DNA from: Claveliimonas bilis
GTDB lineage: Bacteria; Bacillota; Clostridia; Lachnospirales; Lachnospiraceae
Reading direction: 5' to 3'
DNA length: 64,000 nt
NCBI RefSeq assembly: GCF_030296775.1
Contig: NZ_AP027742.1
Location: 2,852,001-2,916,000 of the forward strand
Below, piece after piece: positions 17,398-26,624 of the stretch (the stretch's first letter is position 1; each line of letters begins with the position of its first letter). Under the pieces are notes generated by a model. That model searched no databases, had not been told where the DNA came from, and worked only from the letters and a program-made list of their open reading frames with translations. The translations under genes and the position numbers were made by a program.

Positions 17398-18452
17398 GTT
17401 TTCCGCCCTCCTATATACTCCAGCGTCTCTTCAGGCGAAACACCATAGCGTACGCATTCTATTGCGGTGGTCAGCTTCTGCAGCTCCTCTTCCTTTAAAA
17501 AGAGATACGTATTGACAGAAGCAATGGAATAAGGGTTTCTCCTCCGGTCTGTCACATACAGATAATGCAGGTAATCCGCATACATTCTCTCTATTGTCAG
17601 ATCTTTTTCAAAGTCATAATGTCTTGCATAAGATGTCTTTTCAAAAGCGCGGTAAAACTCTTCCACCGAAGGAGCCTCTACCATTTCTTTCACCAGATCT
17701 GTACTGATCTTATAGTGAACAGGAATGAGAAGTGCATATATGTCTGCAGAAGAAAGACTGAAATATTTCTTTGCCCGATAAATCCACTGAATATTCAGCA
17801 TATTGATCTTTGCTCCGCAGTCTTTGATATAAATTTCCAGCTCCTTCTCACTCAAAATTCTCTTTAATATTCCTTTCCGCTCTTTCCATATAGCGGTAAA
17901 ATAGTACAAATTCAGCGCCAGATCATAATCAAACAAGGTAACGGCACGGCCGTTCTGCAGCCTTTTCAGAGGCTCGTAATATTCCGTTCCTTTCAGATTT
18001 TCCACCAGCTCGTCTGTCGTTCTTGCGTGGATAAGGCTGTCAATATTGATCTGCGAGTATTTATCAAAAAACATTTTTTTGTACTGCAGATCAAAAGGCT
18101 CACTGTAATGATTTATGACAATCCTCAGACAGTAATTAATGAGCTCCACTTCATACCGTTTCAGATAAAGCCTGAGAAAACGTCTCTGATCCTGACTGCC
18201 GAAACGGTAGATTTTCGTGTAATCCTTATAAAGCGACAACAGCAGCAGCTTCTCAATATTACCGCGATGGAGCATTTCCGGCGGCATCCCGTCCAGTATC
18301 TCCCCATACGAGGATTTTTCCATCAAATATGCCGCAACCTCCGGCACACTCTTCATTGCACTGATCTCTTCAAACTGCTTTGGACTGAGCAGCTTTGCCT
18401 CCATTGCACGTATTTTCGTAACGATCCCACTGTAGGCAAGTATATTTCCCAT
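17394..18452 (-). CDS. atpC: V-type ATP synthase subunit C
   Basis: 352 residues, an all-helical protein that links the central shaft to the membrane ring (V-type subunit C / yeast subunit d). The opening AYSGIVTKIRAMEAKLL and repeated three-part helical layout fit the family. It starts 3 bases after subunit G stops and overlaps atpI. Confidence 0.94.
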   Translation of the reverse strand: MGNILAYSGIVTKIRAMEAKLLSPKQFEEISAMKSVPEVAAYLMEKSSYGEILDGMPPEMLHRGNIEKLLLLSLYKDYTKIYRFGSQDQRRFLRLYLKRYEVELINYCLRIVINHYSEPFDLQYKKMFFDKYSQINIDSLIHARTTDELVENLKGTEYYEPLKRLQNGRAVTLFDYDLALNLYYFTAIWKERKGILKRILSEKELEIYIKDCGAKINMLNIQWIYRAKKYFSLSSADIYALLIPVHYKISTDLVKEMVEAPSVEEFYRAFEKTSYARHYDFEKDLTIERMYADYLHYLYVTDRRRNPYSIASVNTYLFLKEEELQKLTTAIECVRYGVSPEETLEYIGGRKT

Positions 18453-18455
18453 AAG

Positions 18456-18767
18456 CTACACCTCTGTAATCCGCTTCAGTATTTCCTGTGCATACTTTGT
18501 GTGGTTTTCGTCATACTCCTTTAGAAGCAGCCGGATACTGCCGGCATTCGCGCCGGACTGGCCGTCCAGCAGCCTTTTTTTATCTTTCTCCAGCTCCTCC
18601 TGAATCTTACTTAATTCACTCTGAGTTTTTGCTTCCAATTCTTTGTCAAACGCTTTTTTTCTTTCTTCATACTCCTTGTCAAGAACCGCTTTCTGTTCCT
18701 CTGCATGGGCCACAATGGCATCAGCAGCTTCTTCAATTTCCGTCAATTTGTTGATAACAGAGTCCAT
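18456..18767 (-). CDS. V-type ATP synthase subunit G/H (peripheral stalk)
   Basis: 103 residues, almost wholly one long charged helix (heptads from about 5 to 70), as expected for the stalk partner of subunit E. It is the first gene of the operon, preceded by AAAAGGAGG and a strong promoter. Naming of this subunit differs between species (G, H, NtpF), so no symbol is given. Confidence 0.88.
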   Translation of the reverse strand: MDSVINKLTEIEEAADAIVAHAEEQKAVLDKEYEERKKAFDKELEAKTQSELSKIQEELEKDKKRLLDGQSGANAGSIRLLLKEYDENHTKYAQEILKRITEV

Positions 18768-18795
18768 AAAAAGCCTCCTTTTTGTATGAATTGCC

Positions 18796-18824
18796 GATAT
18801 ACTTTATCATACACCTTTTGTCAA
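18796..18824 (-). promoter_or_regulatory. Promoter of the V-ATPase operon
   Basis: A consensus TTGACA (18819-18824) and TATATC (18796-18801) spaced by 17 bases on the minus strand, about 30 bases before the first gene. Confidence 0.72.
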
Positions 18825-18877
18825 AAAATGCAATGGTTTTTTCCCTTCAAATCTTCTGTTTTATGTTAAGATTTCGT

Positions 18878-18911
18878 TAAAAAGAGACAGGGTATTTTTA
18901 CCCTGTCCCTG
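18878..18911 (-). terminator. Terminator after the helical-protein gene
   Basis: GACAGGGTA/TACCCTGTC stem with a TTTT loop, followed by a run of T on the minus strand, directly after the stop at 18913. The GGGACAGGGTA core is also found in the large palindrome at 39.65-39.73 kb. Confidence 0.85.
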
Positions 18912-18912
18912 T

Positions 18913-19344
18913 TTAAAGGAACTCTTTCATATCTTTCATCATATCCTCTTCCAGCTTCACCAGTTTCTGCGCCAGTGACTTGCTTTCTTTGGAGGCTTCC
19001 TTATATTTATGGATGTTTTCCGTAATCCCCTGAACGCCCATATTACATCCGTCTATCAAAAGTTTTGCGATCTGTCCGCTGCCTTCATCCATCATAAGTT
19101 TTACATTTGTAGTAATCCATGACATAGCGGACGCGGCTGCCTTCACGGAGGGTTCCGCCTTTCCTTCTGCCTCCAGAAGAGCAGCCGCCTCCTTTTCCAG
19201 TTCCCTGTGTTTTTTCTTATATCTGCTTACTACATCAGATAATCTGTCATTTTCAATATGCTCCTGTATCTGATTGATGCTGTTGATCGCCATCTTGCAT
19301 CCCTGGCTGCATTCTTCCAGCAGTTTTTCTGTACACACTTCCAT
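18913..19344 (-). CDS. Helical-bundle protein, unknown function
   Basis: 143 residues from the ATG at 19344, chosen because GAGGG lies 7 bases upstream; an earlier in-frame ATG at 19404 has no site. It is soluble, with no signal peptide, and predicted to be almost entirely helical (about 5-30, 40-62, 70-100, 105-140), like the four-helix ferritin-like/DUF2383 class, though I cannot place it in a family. Cys residues occur at 4, 11, 16 and 99. It stands alone between two terminators. Confidence 0.65.
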   Translation of the reverse strand: MEVCTEKLLEECSQGCKMAINSINQIQEHIENDRLSDVVSRYKKKHRELEKEAAALLEAEGKAEPSVKAAASAMSWITTNVKLMMDEGSGQIAKLLIDGCNMGVQGITENIHKYKEASKESKSLAQKLVKLEEDMMKDMKEFL

Positions 19345-19453
19345 ATCTGATCCCTCTTTTCCTTTCCGCATAATTCCTTTTCCGCGTTTCCGCAGATATC
19401 TCATTCATAATATGAACAAAAAGGGGAAAAAATATGTATGCCTTTTCTCAGGA

Positions 19454-21049
19454 TTAAAGATTATATTTATATACTCTGTAAATAAACGATTCTTTTTCCA
19501 TTGTAAATGACCGGATCAGTTCACCGCTGCTGTCATATTCTCCAAACACTCCCTGCATACCGCTGTCTGCCACAATATTATTTCCGATTTCCTGAACACT
19601 GCTCACATACCCTGAGTAAGGAAGCTCAAACCGCTCTGTCAGCTGATAGGTGCCTTTTTCCTCATCCACCAGATATTTATAGAAATAGGAAGCCGTGCCG
19701 TCCGAAGCCGAATCCTGTACGCCCGGGATCACGGTCCAGTCAAATTCAGGTCTTGTCTCACTCACGCCGATATTGTTATTAAACATATAAATATAATACT
19801 GGCCTTCCGGTAAAGAAGAATCCTCCACATACGTAATGCTGTGCTGTCCTGCCTGACTGGGAAAATCACCGTCTTTCTCCAGTACATAGCTGCTGTAGTC
19901 CGTATTCTCCCACACTGCCGGATCGCTGATAATATAGTCTATTTGAGGCGAACCATAGATATCTCCTATTTTAATGATAGAAGAGGTTTCCCTGGAGCTT
20001 AAAAGGATTTCTTCCTCACCCATCCACTGAATGGTATTAATATGCATCCAGTCCAGCTCGCCATCACTGTTCTCTGTACAGGATTCTTTATAACTTCCGA
20101 ACAGATCTTCCAGATCCAGCACCTCCTCTACCGTGCCATCCTCTGTATCCAGCCGGAGAATAATGTCTTCCACACTGTCCTGGCCTGTGTCACTGGCCAG
20201 GATCAAAATATTACCTGCATCATCAAATACATAATCATGGTGCAGTTCATACTGTCCCAGGTCATATACCTGTGTGATCTGGCCCAGCTCATCCATCTGC
20301 GCCATCCTTGTCTCCGAGATGCTGTAATACATATTGTCATCGTCAAATAAAATCCGGTGGCTCCGGTAGCCGATGATGGGAACTTCTCCGCGGATCACCC
20401 CGTTATTGTCATAATAATACATAAAATCCAGACCGGAACTGTCATTTTCAAGTATGACATACAGACCGTTCTCCAGCTCTTCTTCGCTTGTTCCATCCTG
20501 ACTTTTCAATACAGTTTCTTCTGTTCCCATCAGACTTCCCATGTCATAAGTGATCGTTTCCTGGTAAGAACTTCCGTCCGGAAGAGAAAAGGTAAAAATA
20601 ATTTCATTTTGATGATCCGGCACAAGTCCCAGCACCTGATACTCATGCTCTGTCACATAGCTTCCGTCCTCCGTCAGCTGCTGCGTATAATCCGGTATAG
20701 TTTCATCTTCTACATGAATGGTACAGCTTACATTTTCTGCCTGCTCACTTTCAAAATATACATAGAGAGACAGCGTATTTGTGCCAAAAGGATTATACTC
20801 TACCAGCATGTCGCTCTCGGAATATTCCTTCTCTTCCTTTTTGTCATCCAACTCCTCGCGGATCTCCTCCTGGCTGTCCGTATTATATATCTTCCTGATC
20901 TCCTCTTTTTGTAACTGCTGTTTCTGATCATCAGCCTGTGTTTCTTTATCTTCCGCTTTTTCCCTGTACATGCCCACCGAAACGCCCACAGCGCATGCAA
21001 TCACACCCAGGATCATAACCGCCGCCGCTATTTTTTCCTTTCTCTTCAT
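19454..21049 (-). CDS. Aryl-sulfate sulfotransferase (ASST), membrane-anchored
   Basis: 531 residues from the ATG at 21049 (a GTG at 21061 lies in the ribosome-site region). An N-terminal membrane anchor (about 7-25) is followed by an acidic linker and a beta-propeller of the arylsulfotransferase family. All four residues known to matter in the E. coli enzyme have counterparts: His in ELHHDYVF, His in WMHINTIQW, Arg in LSSRETSSI and the catalytic His in AGQHSITYV. The enzyme moves sulfate from one phenol to another without PAPS, outside the cell, and in gut bacteria is linked to phenolic-sulfate and drug-sulfate turnover. It follows the YjdF-like gene; its ribosome site lies in an inverted repeat. 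Confidence 0.88.
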   Translation of the reverse strand: MKRKEKIAAAVMILGVIACAVGVSVGMYREKAEDKETQADDQKQQLQKEEIRKIYNTDSQEEIREELDDKKEEKEYSESDMLVEYNPFGTNTLSLYVYFESEQAENVSCTIHVEDETIPDYTQQLTEDGSYVTEHEYQVLGLVPDHQNEIIFTFSLPDGSSYQETITYDMGSLMGTEETVLKSQDGTSEEELENGLYVILENDSSGLDFMYYYDNNGVIRGEVPIIGYRSHRILFDDDNMYYSISETRMAQMDELGQITQVYDLGQYELHHDYVFDDAGNILILASDTGQDSVEDIILRLDTEDGTVEEVLDLEDLFGSYKESCTENSDGELDWMHINTIQWMGEEEILLSSRETSSIIKIGDIYGSPQIDYIISDPAVWENTDYSSYVLEKDGDFPSQAGQHSITYVEDSSLPEGQYYIYMFNNNIGVSETRPEFDWTVIPGVQDSASDGTASYFYKYLVDEEKGTYQLTERFELPYSGYVSSVQEIGNNIVADSGMQGVFGEYDSSGELIRSFTMEKESFIYRVYKYNL

Positions 21050-21101
21050 AAAAAACCTCACTTTCTTCTTTTTATAATAGAGAAAAAAAGTGAGGTTTTT
21101 T
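21050..21101 (-). promoter_or_regulatory. Inverted repeat covering the sulfotransferase ribosome site
   Basis: Perfect 15-base arms (21050-21064 and 21087-21101) with a 22-base A/T-rich loop. The downstream arm contains GTGAGG, the ribosome site of the sulfotransferase, so folding would hide it. The same structure ends in T-runs and may terminate the upstream thi/yjdF transcript. Confidence 0.55.
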
Positions 21102-21115
21102 TGTTTAAATTATGA

Positions 21116-21970
21116 TTATTCTGTGTCCTCTTCCCGCTGCACCTGCTTCAAATAATCGTGCTCTTTTTTCTTCGGTCTCGGAATCAGCCTTCCGGTAAAT
21201 TTTCCTTTTCCCCGGTTCTTTACATAGAAATATCCGATAACAGAAAACACTGCCGCCCCAATAAAATTGACAAACAGATCCTGCATAGTATCAATAAGGC
21301 CAATATCCAGATAGCCTCCAAGTCCCAGGCTTTCTCCGTTTATCACTACATCCGTGATATCTCTTATAACAGCAGGATGATTGCCTCCTGCCGGATCCAG
21401 CATAACAGAGCTGATAGAATGAACAACCGTATCTTTCTGCATATCCAGACCGAAAAACCGATCCATGGCAAATTCAAAAAATTCCCAGACCACTCCGATG
21501 GTCATGGAAAAGCAAAACGCTCCAAGAGACACATATAAAGGAGACAGTTTAATGGAAAAACGTTCATTCCTGTTCAAAATATCTACCAACGAAAATCCTA
21601 TCGCCGCCATCAGAAATCCATTTGTAGTATGCAAAGCAGTATCCCATTCCGGTATCTTTATGTAATATGCCTGTATTTCTCCTAAAATTTCCGCCGCAAA
21701 TATGAAAAACAGCAAAATAATTTCCAATCCGGTGGGAAACTCGATCTTTAAATTCACCTGTATAAAGCTCGGCACGATCAGAAGGATCAATGTGAGTATA
21801 CAGAGAAATACATTTTCAAAATTCCGGTTAAAGATCTGAAGAATCATTACACAAATGACAAGCGCACGCAGGATCACATACACCAAAAAGGAACTTTTGT
21901 GCTCCCGAAGCTCCATCTTAAGCGCTTTGCCCATTGCCTTCCATCTGCTGTTTCCTTTATTCTTCTTCAT
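21116..21970 (-). CDS. YjdF-like (DUF2238) integral membrane protein
   Basis: 284 residues from ATG 21970, which has AAAGGA 8 bases upstream and overlaps the thiD stop; an earlier alternative start deep in thiD is unlikely. About seven transmembrane helices. WDTALHTTNGF, WEFFEFAMDRFFG and DTMQDLFVNFIGA contain the conserved polar residues of the YjdF family, whose function is unknown. It is the last gene translationally coupled to the thiamine genes, but nothing in it points to thiamine transport specifically. Confidence 0.78.
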   Translation of the reverse strand: MKKNKGNSRWKAMGKALKMELREHKSSFLVYVILRALVICVMILQIFNRNFENVFLCILTLILLIVPSFIQVNLKIEFPTGLEIILLFFIFAAEILGEIQAYYIKIPEWDTALHTTNGFLMAAIGFSLVDILNRNERFSIKLSPLYVSLGAFCFSMTIGVVWEFFEFAMDRFFGLDMQKDTVVHSISSVMLDPAGGNHPAVIRDITDVVINGESLGLGGYLDIGLIDTMQDLFVNFIGAAVFSVIGYFYVKNRGKGKFTGRLIPRPKKKEHDYLKQVQREEDTE

Positions 21971-22781
21971 ACGACACATCCTTTGTTTCAAATGCCGGCA
22001 AAGCATATCCGTGATCCATAGGTCCGCTTCCCTTTCCCAGATCAAGCCCTGCTCCAAGGGCGCCGGAAATATATTGTTTCGCCCTCTCTATGCTCTTTTC
22101 CATTCCATAGCCTTTTGCCAGATTGCTGGCGATAGCAGAAGAGAGCGTACACCCTGTTCCATGAGTGTTGGGGTTGTCGATCCTCTCTCCCCTGAACCAG
22201 ATCATTTTCCCTCTCCAAAAGAGCAGATCATTGGCATCATTCATATCATGTCCACCTTTAATGAGTACGGCTCCGGGATAACGCGTTCCCAGGATGGAGG
22301 CCGCCTCCTCCATCTTCTTAGGACTGTCAATCTGAATACCGGAGAGTACCTCCGCTTCAGGAATATTGGGCGTGATCACCGCCGCCAGGGGAAGGAGCTT
22401 TGATTCCAGCGCTTCTTTGGCCTCATCCTGCAAAAGGCTGCTTCCGCTGGTGGCTACCATGACCGGATCCACTACGATATTTTCTGCCTTCCACTTCACC
22501 AGTTCGTCCGCGATCACTTCGATCAGCAGGACGGAAGAAACCATACCGATCTTGACAGCGTCCGGAAAGATATCCTGAAAGATGCATTCCAGCTGATTCC
22601 TCAAAAACTCCGGAGTGGATTCCATAATTCCATATACTCCGGTTGTATTTTGTGCCGTAAGGGCTGTCACTGCACTCATTCCGTACACTCCGTTTGCCAG
22701 CATCGTCTTAAGATCTGCCTGAATGCCTGCTCCTCCGCTGCAGTCACTTCCGGCTATTGTAAGCACACTTTTCCTCTTCAC
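21957..22781 (-). CDS. thiD: Hydroxymethylpyrimidine (phosphate) kinase ThiD
   Basis: 274 residues, ribokinase fold. It phosphorylates hydroxymethylpyrimidine to HMP-PP in thiamine synthesis and salvage. LTIAGSDCSGGAGIQADLKT at the start, VVDPVMVATSG in the middle and NTHGTGCTLSSAIA at the active site are diagnostic. The start is GTG at 22781, overlapping the HAD gene stop by 4 bases. Confidence 0.96.
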   Translation of the reverse strand: MKRKSVLTIAGSDCSGGAGIQADLKTMLANGVYGMSAVTALTAQNTTGVYGIMESTPEFLRNQLECIFQDIFPDAVKIGMVSSVLLIEVIADELVKWKAENIVVDPVMVATSGSSLLQDEAKEALESKLLPLAAVITPNIPEAEVLSGIQIDSPKKMEEAASILGTRYPGAVLIKGGHDMNDANDLLFWRGKMIWFRGERIDNPNTHGTGCTLSSAIASNLAKGYGMEKSIERAKQYISGALGAGLDLGKGSGPMDHGYALPAFETKDVSYEEE

Positions 22782-23446
22782 TGTTCTATCTCCTTCAGCT
22801 GTAAATAATCACAGATATAGATATCTGCCTCTCTGCGTATCTTTTCTGCATCATGGGACGAGGATGCATCCTCCACGGCCACTGTATAGCATCCTGCTGC
22901 CCGTGCATTTTGAACCCCTTTCAGAATATCCTCGAACACAATGCATTTTTCCAGAGGAACCCTGATCCTCTTTGCCGCAAGCTCATATACCTCCGCCGTT
23001 TCCTTTCCATGCTCTGTCTCTGATGACAGTGCAAATGCCTGGAAATAATCATAAACCCCGTTCCGTTTCAGAGCCGGCTCATAAAGAAGAGGATCCGAAG
23101 ATGTAGCAGCAGCGATTTTTACTCCTCTTTCTCTTAAAGCCGCAAGATATTCCGCCGCATGAGGCTTAAGCTCCACCTCGCCGGCATACATCCCTTTCGC
23201 AATAGCGAACCATTCTTCCATGATCTGAGCTTCACTTTTTTCCATTGCGTATCGCTTCTTTGTATATTCTGCCGCCTGTGCAAAATGCATGGTAAGCAGA
23301 TCCTGTATGTAGTCTTTTTCAAAGGGAAGCCCGTTGTTCTCCAGGAAACGCCTGTCCACGATCTCCCAGACTCCCATGGAGTCAAGAATCGTTCCGTCCA
23401 GGTCGAATACCGCTCCCTCCCAGTCTTTTCCACCGTATGTTATCAT
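22778..23446 (-). CDS. HAD-family phosphatase in the thiamine operon
   Basis: 222 residues, beta-phosphoglucomutase-like [18 protein letters not shown] gives motif I, AATSS motif II, and [15 protein letters not shown] motif IV. It overlaps thiE and thiD by 4 bases each, so it is made together with the pathway enzymes. A role as a thiamine-phosphate or HMP-phosphate phosphatase is plausible from the position only. Confidence 0.85.
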   Translation of the reverse strand: MITYGGKDWEGAVFDLDGTILDSMGVWEIVDRRFLENNGLPFEKDYIQDLLTMHFAQAAEYTKKRYAMEKSEAQIMEEWFAIAKGMYAGEVELKPHAAEYLAALRERGVKIAAATSSDPLLYEPALKRNGVYDYFQAFALSSETEHGKETAEVYELAAKRIRVPLEKCIVFEDILKGVQNARAAGCYTVAVEDASSSHDAEKIRREADIYICDYLQLKEIEQ

Positions 23447-24099
23447 GATCCTTCTCTTTCCTGCTTTTTCTGACTTCGAACCGCTTCAGAAAGTTCGCTT
23501 GCCGCCCGTTCAATATCATCGGCGGCAATGACTGCTGAAACGACTGCTATTCCGTCAACGCACGTCCCCTTCAGTTCCGGAAGGGTTTGCCTATTCATAC
23601 CGCCGATGGCAACGATAGGAAGATCCACCATCTCACGGATTTTCTTTAATTCTTCCACTGTGGTAACATCTGCGTCCGTCTTGGTGCTGGTAGCATGCAT
23701 GGCCCCTACTCCCAGGTAATCCGCGCCGTCCTCCCGGGCTTTTACTGCCTCCCGGACACTCCCTGCCGACACGCCGATCACCTTGTCTCCACCGAGGATC
23801 CTGCGCACAGACGCCGCCGGCAGGTCATCCTGCCCTACATGGACTCCGTCTGCATTTACGGCAAGCGCGATATCCACTCTGTCATTGATGATCAGCGGTA
23901 TCTTATATTCATCTGTTATTTTTTTTACCCGAAGGGCAGTTTCATAAAATTCCAGAGAGGAGCAGTCTTTCTCCCGAAGCTGCACAACCGTGCATCCTCC
24001 TTTCACTGCCTGTTCTACCGCTTCCTCAATGGTGTCTGTGCTCATCAGATCTCTGTCTGTGCACAGATAGAGCGTGTAATCAATTTCCTGTTTCTTCAA
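23443..24099 (-). CDS. thiE: Thiamine-phosphate synthase ThiE
   Basis: 218 residues, TIM barrel joining HMP-PP and thiazole phosphate to thiamine phosphate. [47 protein letters not shown] and VAIGGMN are conserved active-site stretches. The start is a TTG at 24099, with GGAG about 10 bases upstream, inside the last codons of thiM. Confidence 0.96.
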   Translation of the reverse strand: MKKQEIDYTLYLCTDRDLMSTDTIEEAVEQAVKGGCTVVQLREKDCSSLEFYETALRVKKITDEYKIPLIINDRVDIALAVNADGVHVGQDDLPAASVRRILGGDKVIGVSAGSVREAVKAREDGADYLGVGAMHATSTKTDADVTTVEELKKIREMVDLPIVAIGGMNRQTLPELKGTCVDGIAVVSAVIAADDIERAASELSEAVRSQKKQEREGS

Positions 24100-24901
24100 A
24101 TCGCGCCATCTCCTTCACTGTTTTTTCATCCAGTCTGCTCAAAGCATCTATAACAGCCATATGGAAACTTCCGGTTCCCTTTTCTCCTGCCTCCCGGAAT
24201 GCAAGTTCACCGGCTATTCCCATTGCCGCTACACCTGATGCCGCCGCTGTAAAAGGATCTCCTCCCGCGCCCAGGAAAGCGCCCACCAAAGCAGTCGTCA
24301 TGCAGCCTGTTCCTGTTACTCTGGAGAGCATTGGATGACCGTTATGGATCTTCACCAGTTCTGTTCCGTCCGTAATGACATCCACCGCTCCAGTCAGGGC
24401 TGCCGTACATCCCAGTCTGGCAGCCGCCTCTCTTGCCGCCTGCGCCGCATCATTTCCAGTATCCCTGTCAGAGCTGTCTACTCCCTTTGTAGATGACGGC
24501 AGTCCTGCCACATAGGACAGCTCCGAGAGATTTCCACGGATAACAGAAAAACGGATTTGCCGGGTCAGTTCTCTTACCGTATCGTTCCGAAGCAGAGACG
24601 CTCCCGCCCCTACCGGATCCAGAACAACCGGTATCCCGCACTCGTTGGCTTTTTCCCCTGCAAGGATCATCGATTCTATGGTCCGGTGATTTAAGGTTCC
24701 GATATTCAGTACCAGAGCCGAGGAAATTGCTGTAATATCCGCAGTCTCTTTCTCGTCATCTGCCATGATGGGGGAAGCGCCGATGGCCAGCGTCACATTA
24801 GCACAGTCGTTGACCGTCACATAGTTGGTAATATTATGTATCAGAGGCGAACGGCTCCTTACCTCAGTAAGAAGCGCCGCCGCCTTTTCTGTCATATTCA
24901 T
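24080..24901 (-). CDS. thiM: Hydroxyethylthiazole kinase ThiM
   Basis: 273 residues. It phosphorylates the thiazole moiety for salvage. [25 protein letters not shown] and the [15 protein letters not shown] active-site motif are classic. It starts 27 bases after the sufB-like gene. There is no room for, and no sign of, a TPP riboswitch ahead of it, which is unusual for thiM. Confidence 0.97.
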   Translation of the reverse strand: MNMTEKAAALLTEVRSRSPLIHNITNYVTVNDCANVTLAIGASPIMADDEKETADITAISSALVLNIGTLNHRTIESMILAGEKANECGIPVVLDPVGAGASLLRNDTVRELTRQIRFSVIRGNLSELSYVAGLPSSTKGVDSSDRDTGNDAAQAAREAAARLGCTAALTGAVDVITDGTELVKIHNGHPMLSRVTGTGCMTTALVGAFLGAGGDPFTAAASGVAAMGIAGELAFREAGEKGTGSFHMAVIDALSRLDEKTVKEMARFEETGN

Positions 24902-24928
24902 ATCTGTTCCCCTTCTCTTTCTTGCGGA

Positions 24929-25858
24929 TCAGTTAAGAAACGCCTCTACAATGACTCCTTCCGCTTCCTCCTCAGTCATTCCGAATGTCCGAAGCTTGAT
25001 CAGCTGTTCATTGTTGATCCTTCCGATAGCCGCCTCATGGATGATCGCTGCATCCAGATGGCGGGCATCAATTTCCGGAATGGACTGTACTCTGGCGTGA
25101 TCCATAATAATGGAATCACACTGGATATGTGCCTGGCATTTGGCTTCTCCGACAGCCCTTGGATGAAATACCTGCACAGAACCGCCCTTTGCCACAGACC
25201 GGGAAATAATCTGGGCAGAGCTTCCTTCTCCCTTCATATAGACGGCCATATTGGATTCCGCTTTCTGTTCGTCGTGAGTCATCAGCTTTTCCAAAACATA
25301 AAGACGTGCTCCTGCCCCCATTGTCACTTCTGTCTCACGCTGTGTAGAATCCACTCCTTTGATCTGCACTGTATCTAATGTAAAAACAGAATCTTCTTCC
25401 ATATAAATCTTTGTCACCGGATTGAGCACTCTTGCTCCGGTTCCTTCCCCTTCGCCGTAATGCTTCTCCTCATAACGTACATTCGCACCCTTTCCTACGT
25501 GAAATGCGTGGATGCCGTCGTGCCGTGTTTCATTGCATCCGCTGTTATGGATCCCGCATCCGGCCACGATAGTCACATCTGCGCCGTCTGCAATATAGAA
25601 ATCATTGTACACAATATCTACCATTCCGGACGTACTTACAACAACAGGGATATGCACCTGCTCCCCTTTTGCAGAACCGTCAATATAGACATCTATTCCA
25701 GGTTTATCCTCTTTCCTTTTGATCTTAATGTGTTCTGTATCTCCGTGACAGAGCGACACTCCGTTTTCCCGGAGATTGTAGGCTCCCTCCTGCTTAAATC
25801 CGGAACTGCTGTCTATCTGTTTCAGTACTTTTTCTGTAATCTTATCCAACAATGTCAT
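24929..25858 (-). CDS. SufB/SufD-family Fe-S scaffold protein
   Basis: About 310 residues. The start is uncertain between ATG 25858 (GGGAG 9 bases upstream, preferred) and ATG 25864. The right-handed beta-helix of SufBD covers the middle, with AGCGIHNSGCNETRHDGIHAFHVG, and the C-terminal IPEIDARHLDAAIIHEAAIGRINNEQLIKLRTFGM-type stretch is the family signature. Shorter than E. coli SufB, and with only SufC as neighbour, it resembles the minimal SufC-SufB (SMS-type) scaffolds of archaea and anaerobic bacteria. Confidence 0.9.
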   Translation of the reverse strand: MTLLDKITEKVLKQIDSSSGFKQEGAYNLRENGVSLCHGDTEHIKIKRKEDKPGIDVYIDGSAKGEQVHIPVVVSTSGMVDIVYNDFYIADGADVTIVAGCGIHNSGCNETRHDGIHAFHVGKGANVRYEEKHYGEGEGTGARVLNPVTKIYMEEDSVFTLDTVQIKGVDSTQRETEVTMGAGARLYVLEKLMTHDEQKAESNMAVYMKGEGSSAQIISRSVAKGGSVQVFHPRAVGEAKCQAHIQCDSIIMDHARVQSIPEIDARHLDAAIIHEAAIGRINNEQLIKLRTFGMTEEEAEGVIVEAFLN

Positions 25859-25898
25859 TTCCATCTGCTCCCTTCTTTCGTCTGCCTTAACGGATCCT

Positions 25899-26624
25899 TT
25901 ACATTTCCTGTTCCATGCAGGCACAACCGGCTCCATCTGTCAAAAGTGTCGGAAGAACTTCTTCTCTTGGCCCGATCTTTTTGATCGTTCCATCTTCAAT
26001 CACCATGATCCTGTCTGCCATCCGTATAATTCTCTCCTGATGGGAAATCAGCATCAGCATTTGATCTTTCTTTTTATGGATTCTCTCAAACTGCTGTACA
26101 AGCATGGAAAAGCTCCAAAGATCAATGCCGGCCTCCGGCTCGTCAAAAATACAGAGCTTATGACTTTTTGCAAGCACTGTCGCGATCTCCAGACGTTTCA
26201 TCTCTCCTCCGGACAAAGTCCCGTCAATTTCCCGGTTCAGATATTCTTTCGCGCACAGTCCCACTCCACTTAACATTTTACAGCAAACGTGCTCCGGCAA
26301 TGTCTCGCCTGCCGCCAAAGAAAGAAGTTTATTTACCGTCATCCCCTTAAATCTTGGCGGCTGCTGAAAAGCAAATCCGATTCCCGCTTTGGCACGATGA
26401 TCGATATCGTATTCGGAAATATCCTCGCCATCCAGAAGGATCTGTCCCGCGTCCGCTTTCTCAATCCCCATCAGAACCTTGGCAAGCGTAGATTTTCCTC
26501 CGCCGTTCGGGCCTGTGATCACCAGCATCTCTCCATTCTCCACTGTGAAACTGATGTCCTTTACAATGCTCCTCTCTACGCCATTTTCATTGACCTTAAA
26601 TGTTAAGTTCTTTACTTCCAGCAT
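25899..26624 (-). CDS. sufC: SufC-family Fe-S assembly ATPase
   Basis: 241 residues from ATG 26624, with GGAGAGG just upstream; upstream codons belong to the overlapping phosphodiesterase gene. Walker A GPNGGGKST, signature LSGGEMKRLEIA and Walker B LCIFDEPEAGID match SufC. It should drive conformational change in the SufB-like partner to build Fe-S clusters. It overlaps the phosphodiesterase gene by 29 bases and ends 40 bases before sufB. Confidence 0.93.
   Translation of the reverse strand: MLEVKNLTFKVNENGVERSIVKDISFTVENGEMLVITGPNGGGKSTLAKVLMGIEKADAGQILLDGEDISEYDIDHRAKAGIGFAFQQPPRFKGMTVNKLLSLAAGETLPEHVCCKMLSGVGLCAKEYLNREIDGTLSGGEMKRLEIATVLAKSHKLCIFDEPEAGIDLWSFSMLVQQFERIHKKKDQMLMLISHQERIIRMADRIMVIEDGTIKKIGPREEVLPTLLTDGAGCACMEQEM

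Noticed and set aside
24902-24928. Expected TPP riboswitch before thiM
   Set aside because: The gap is only 27 bases and shows no CTGAGA-type core; the leader before the upstream phosphodiesterase gene also lacks it.
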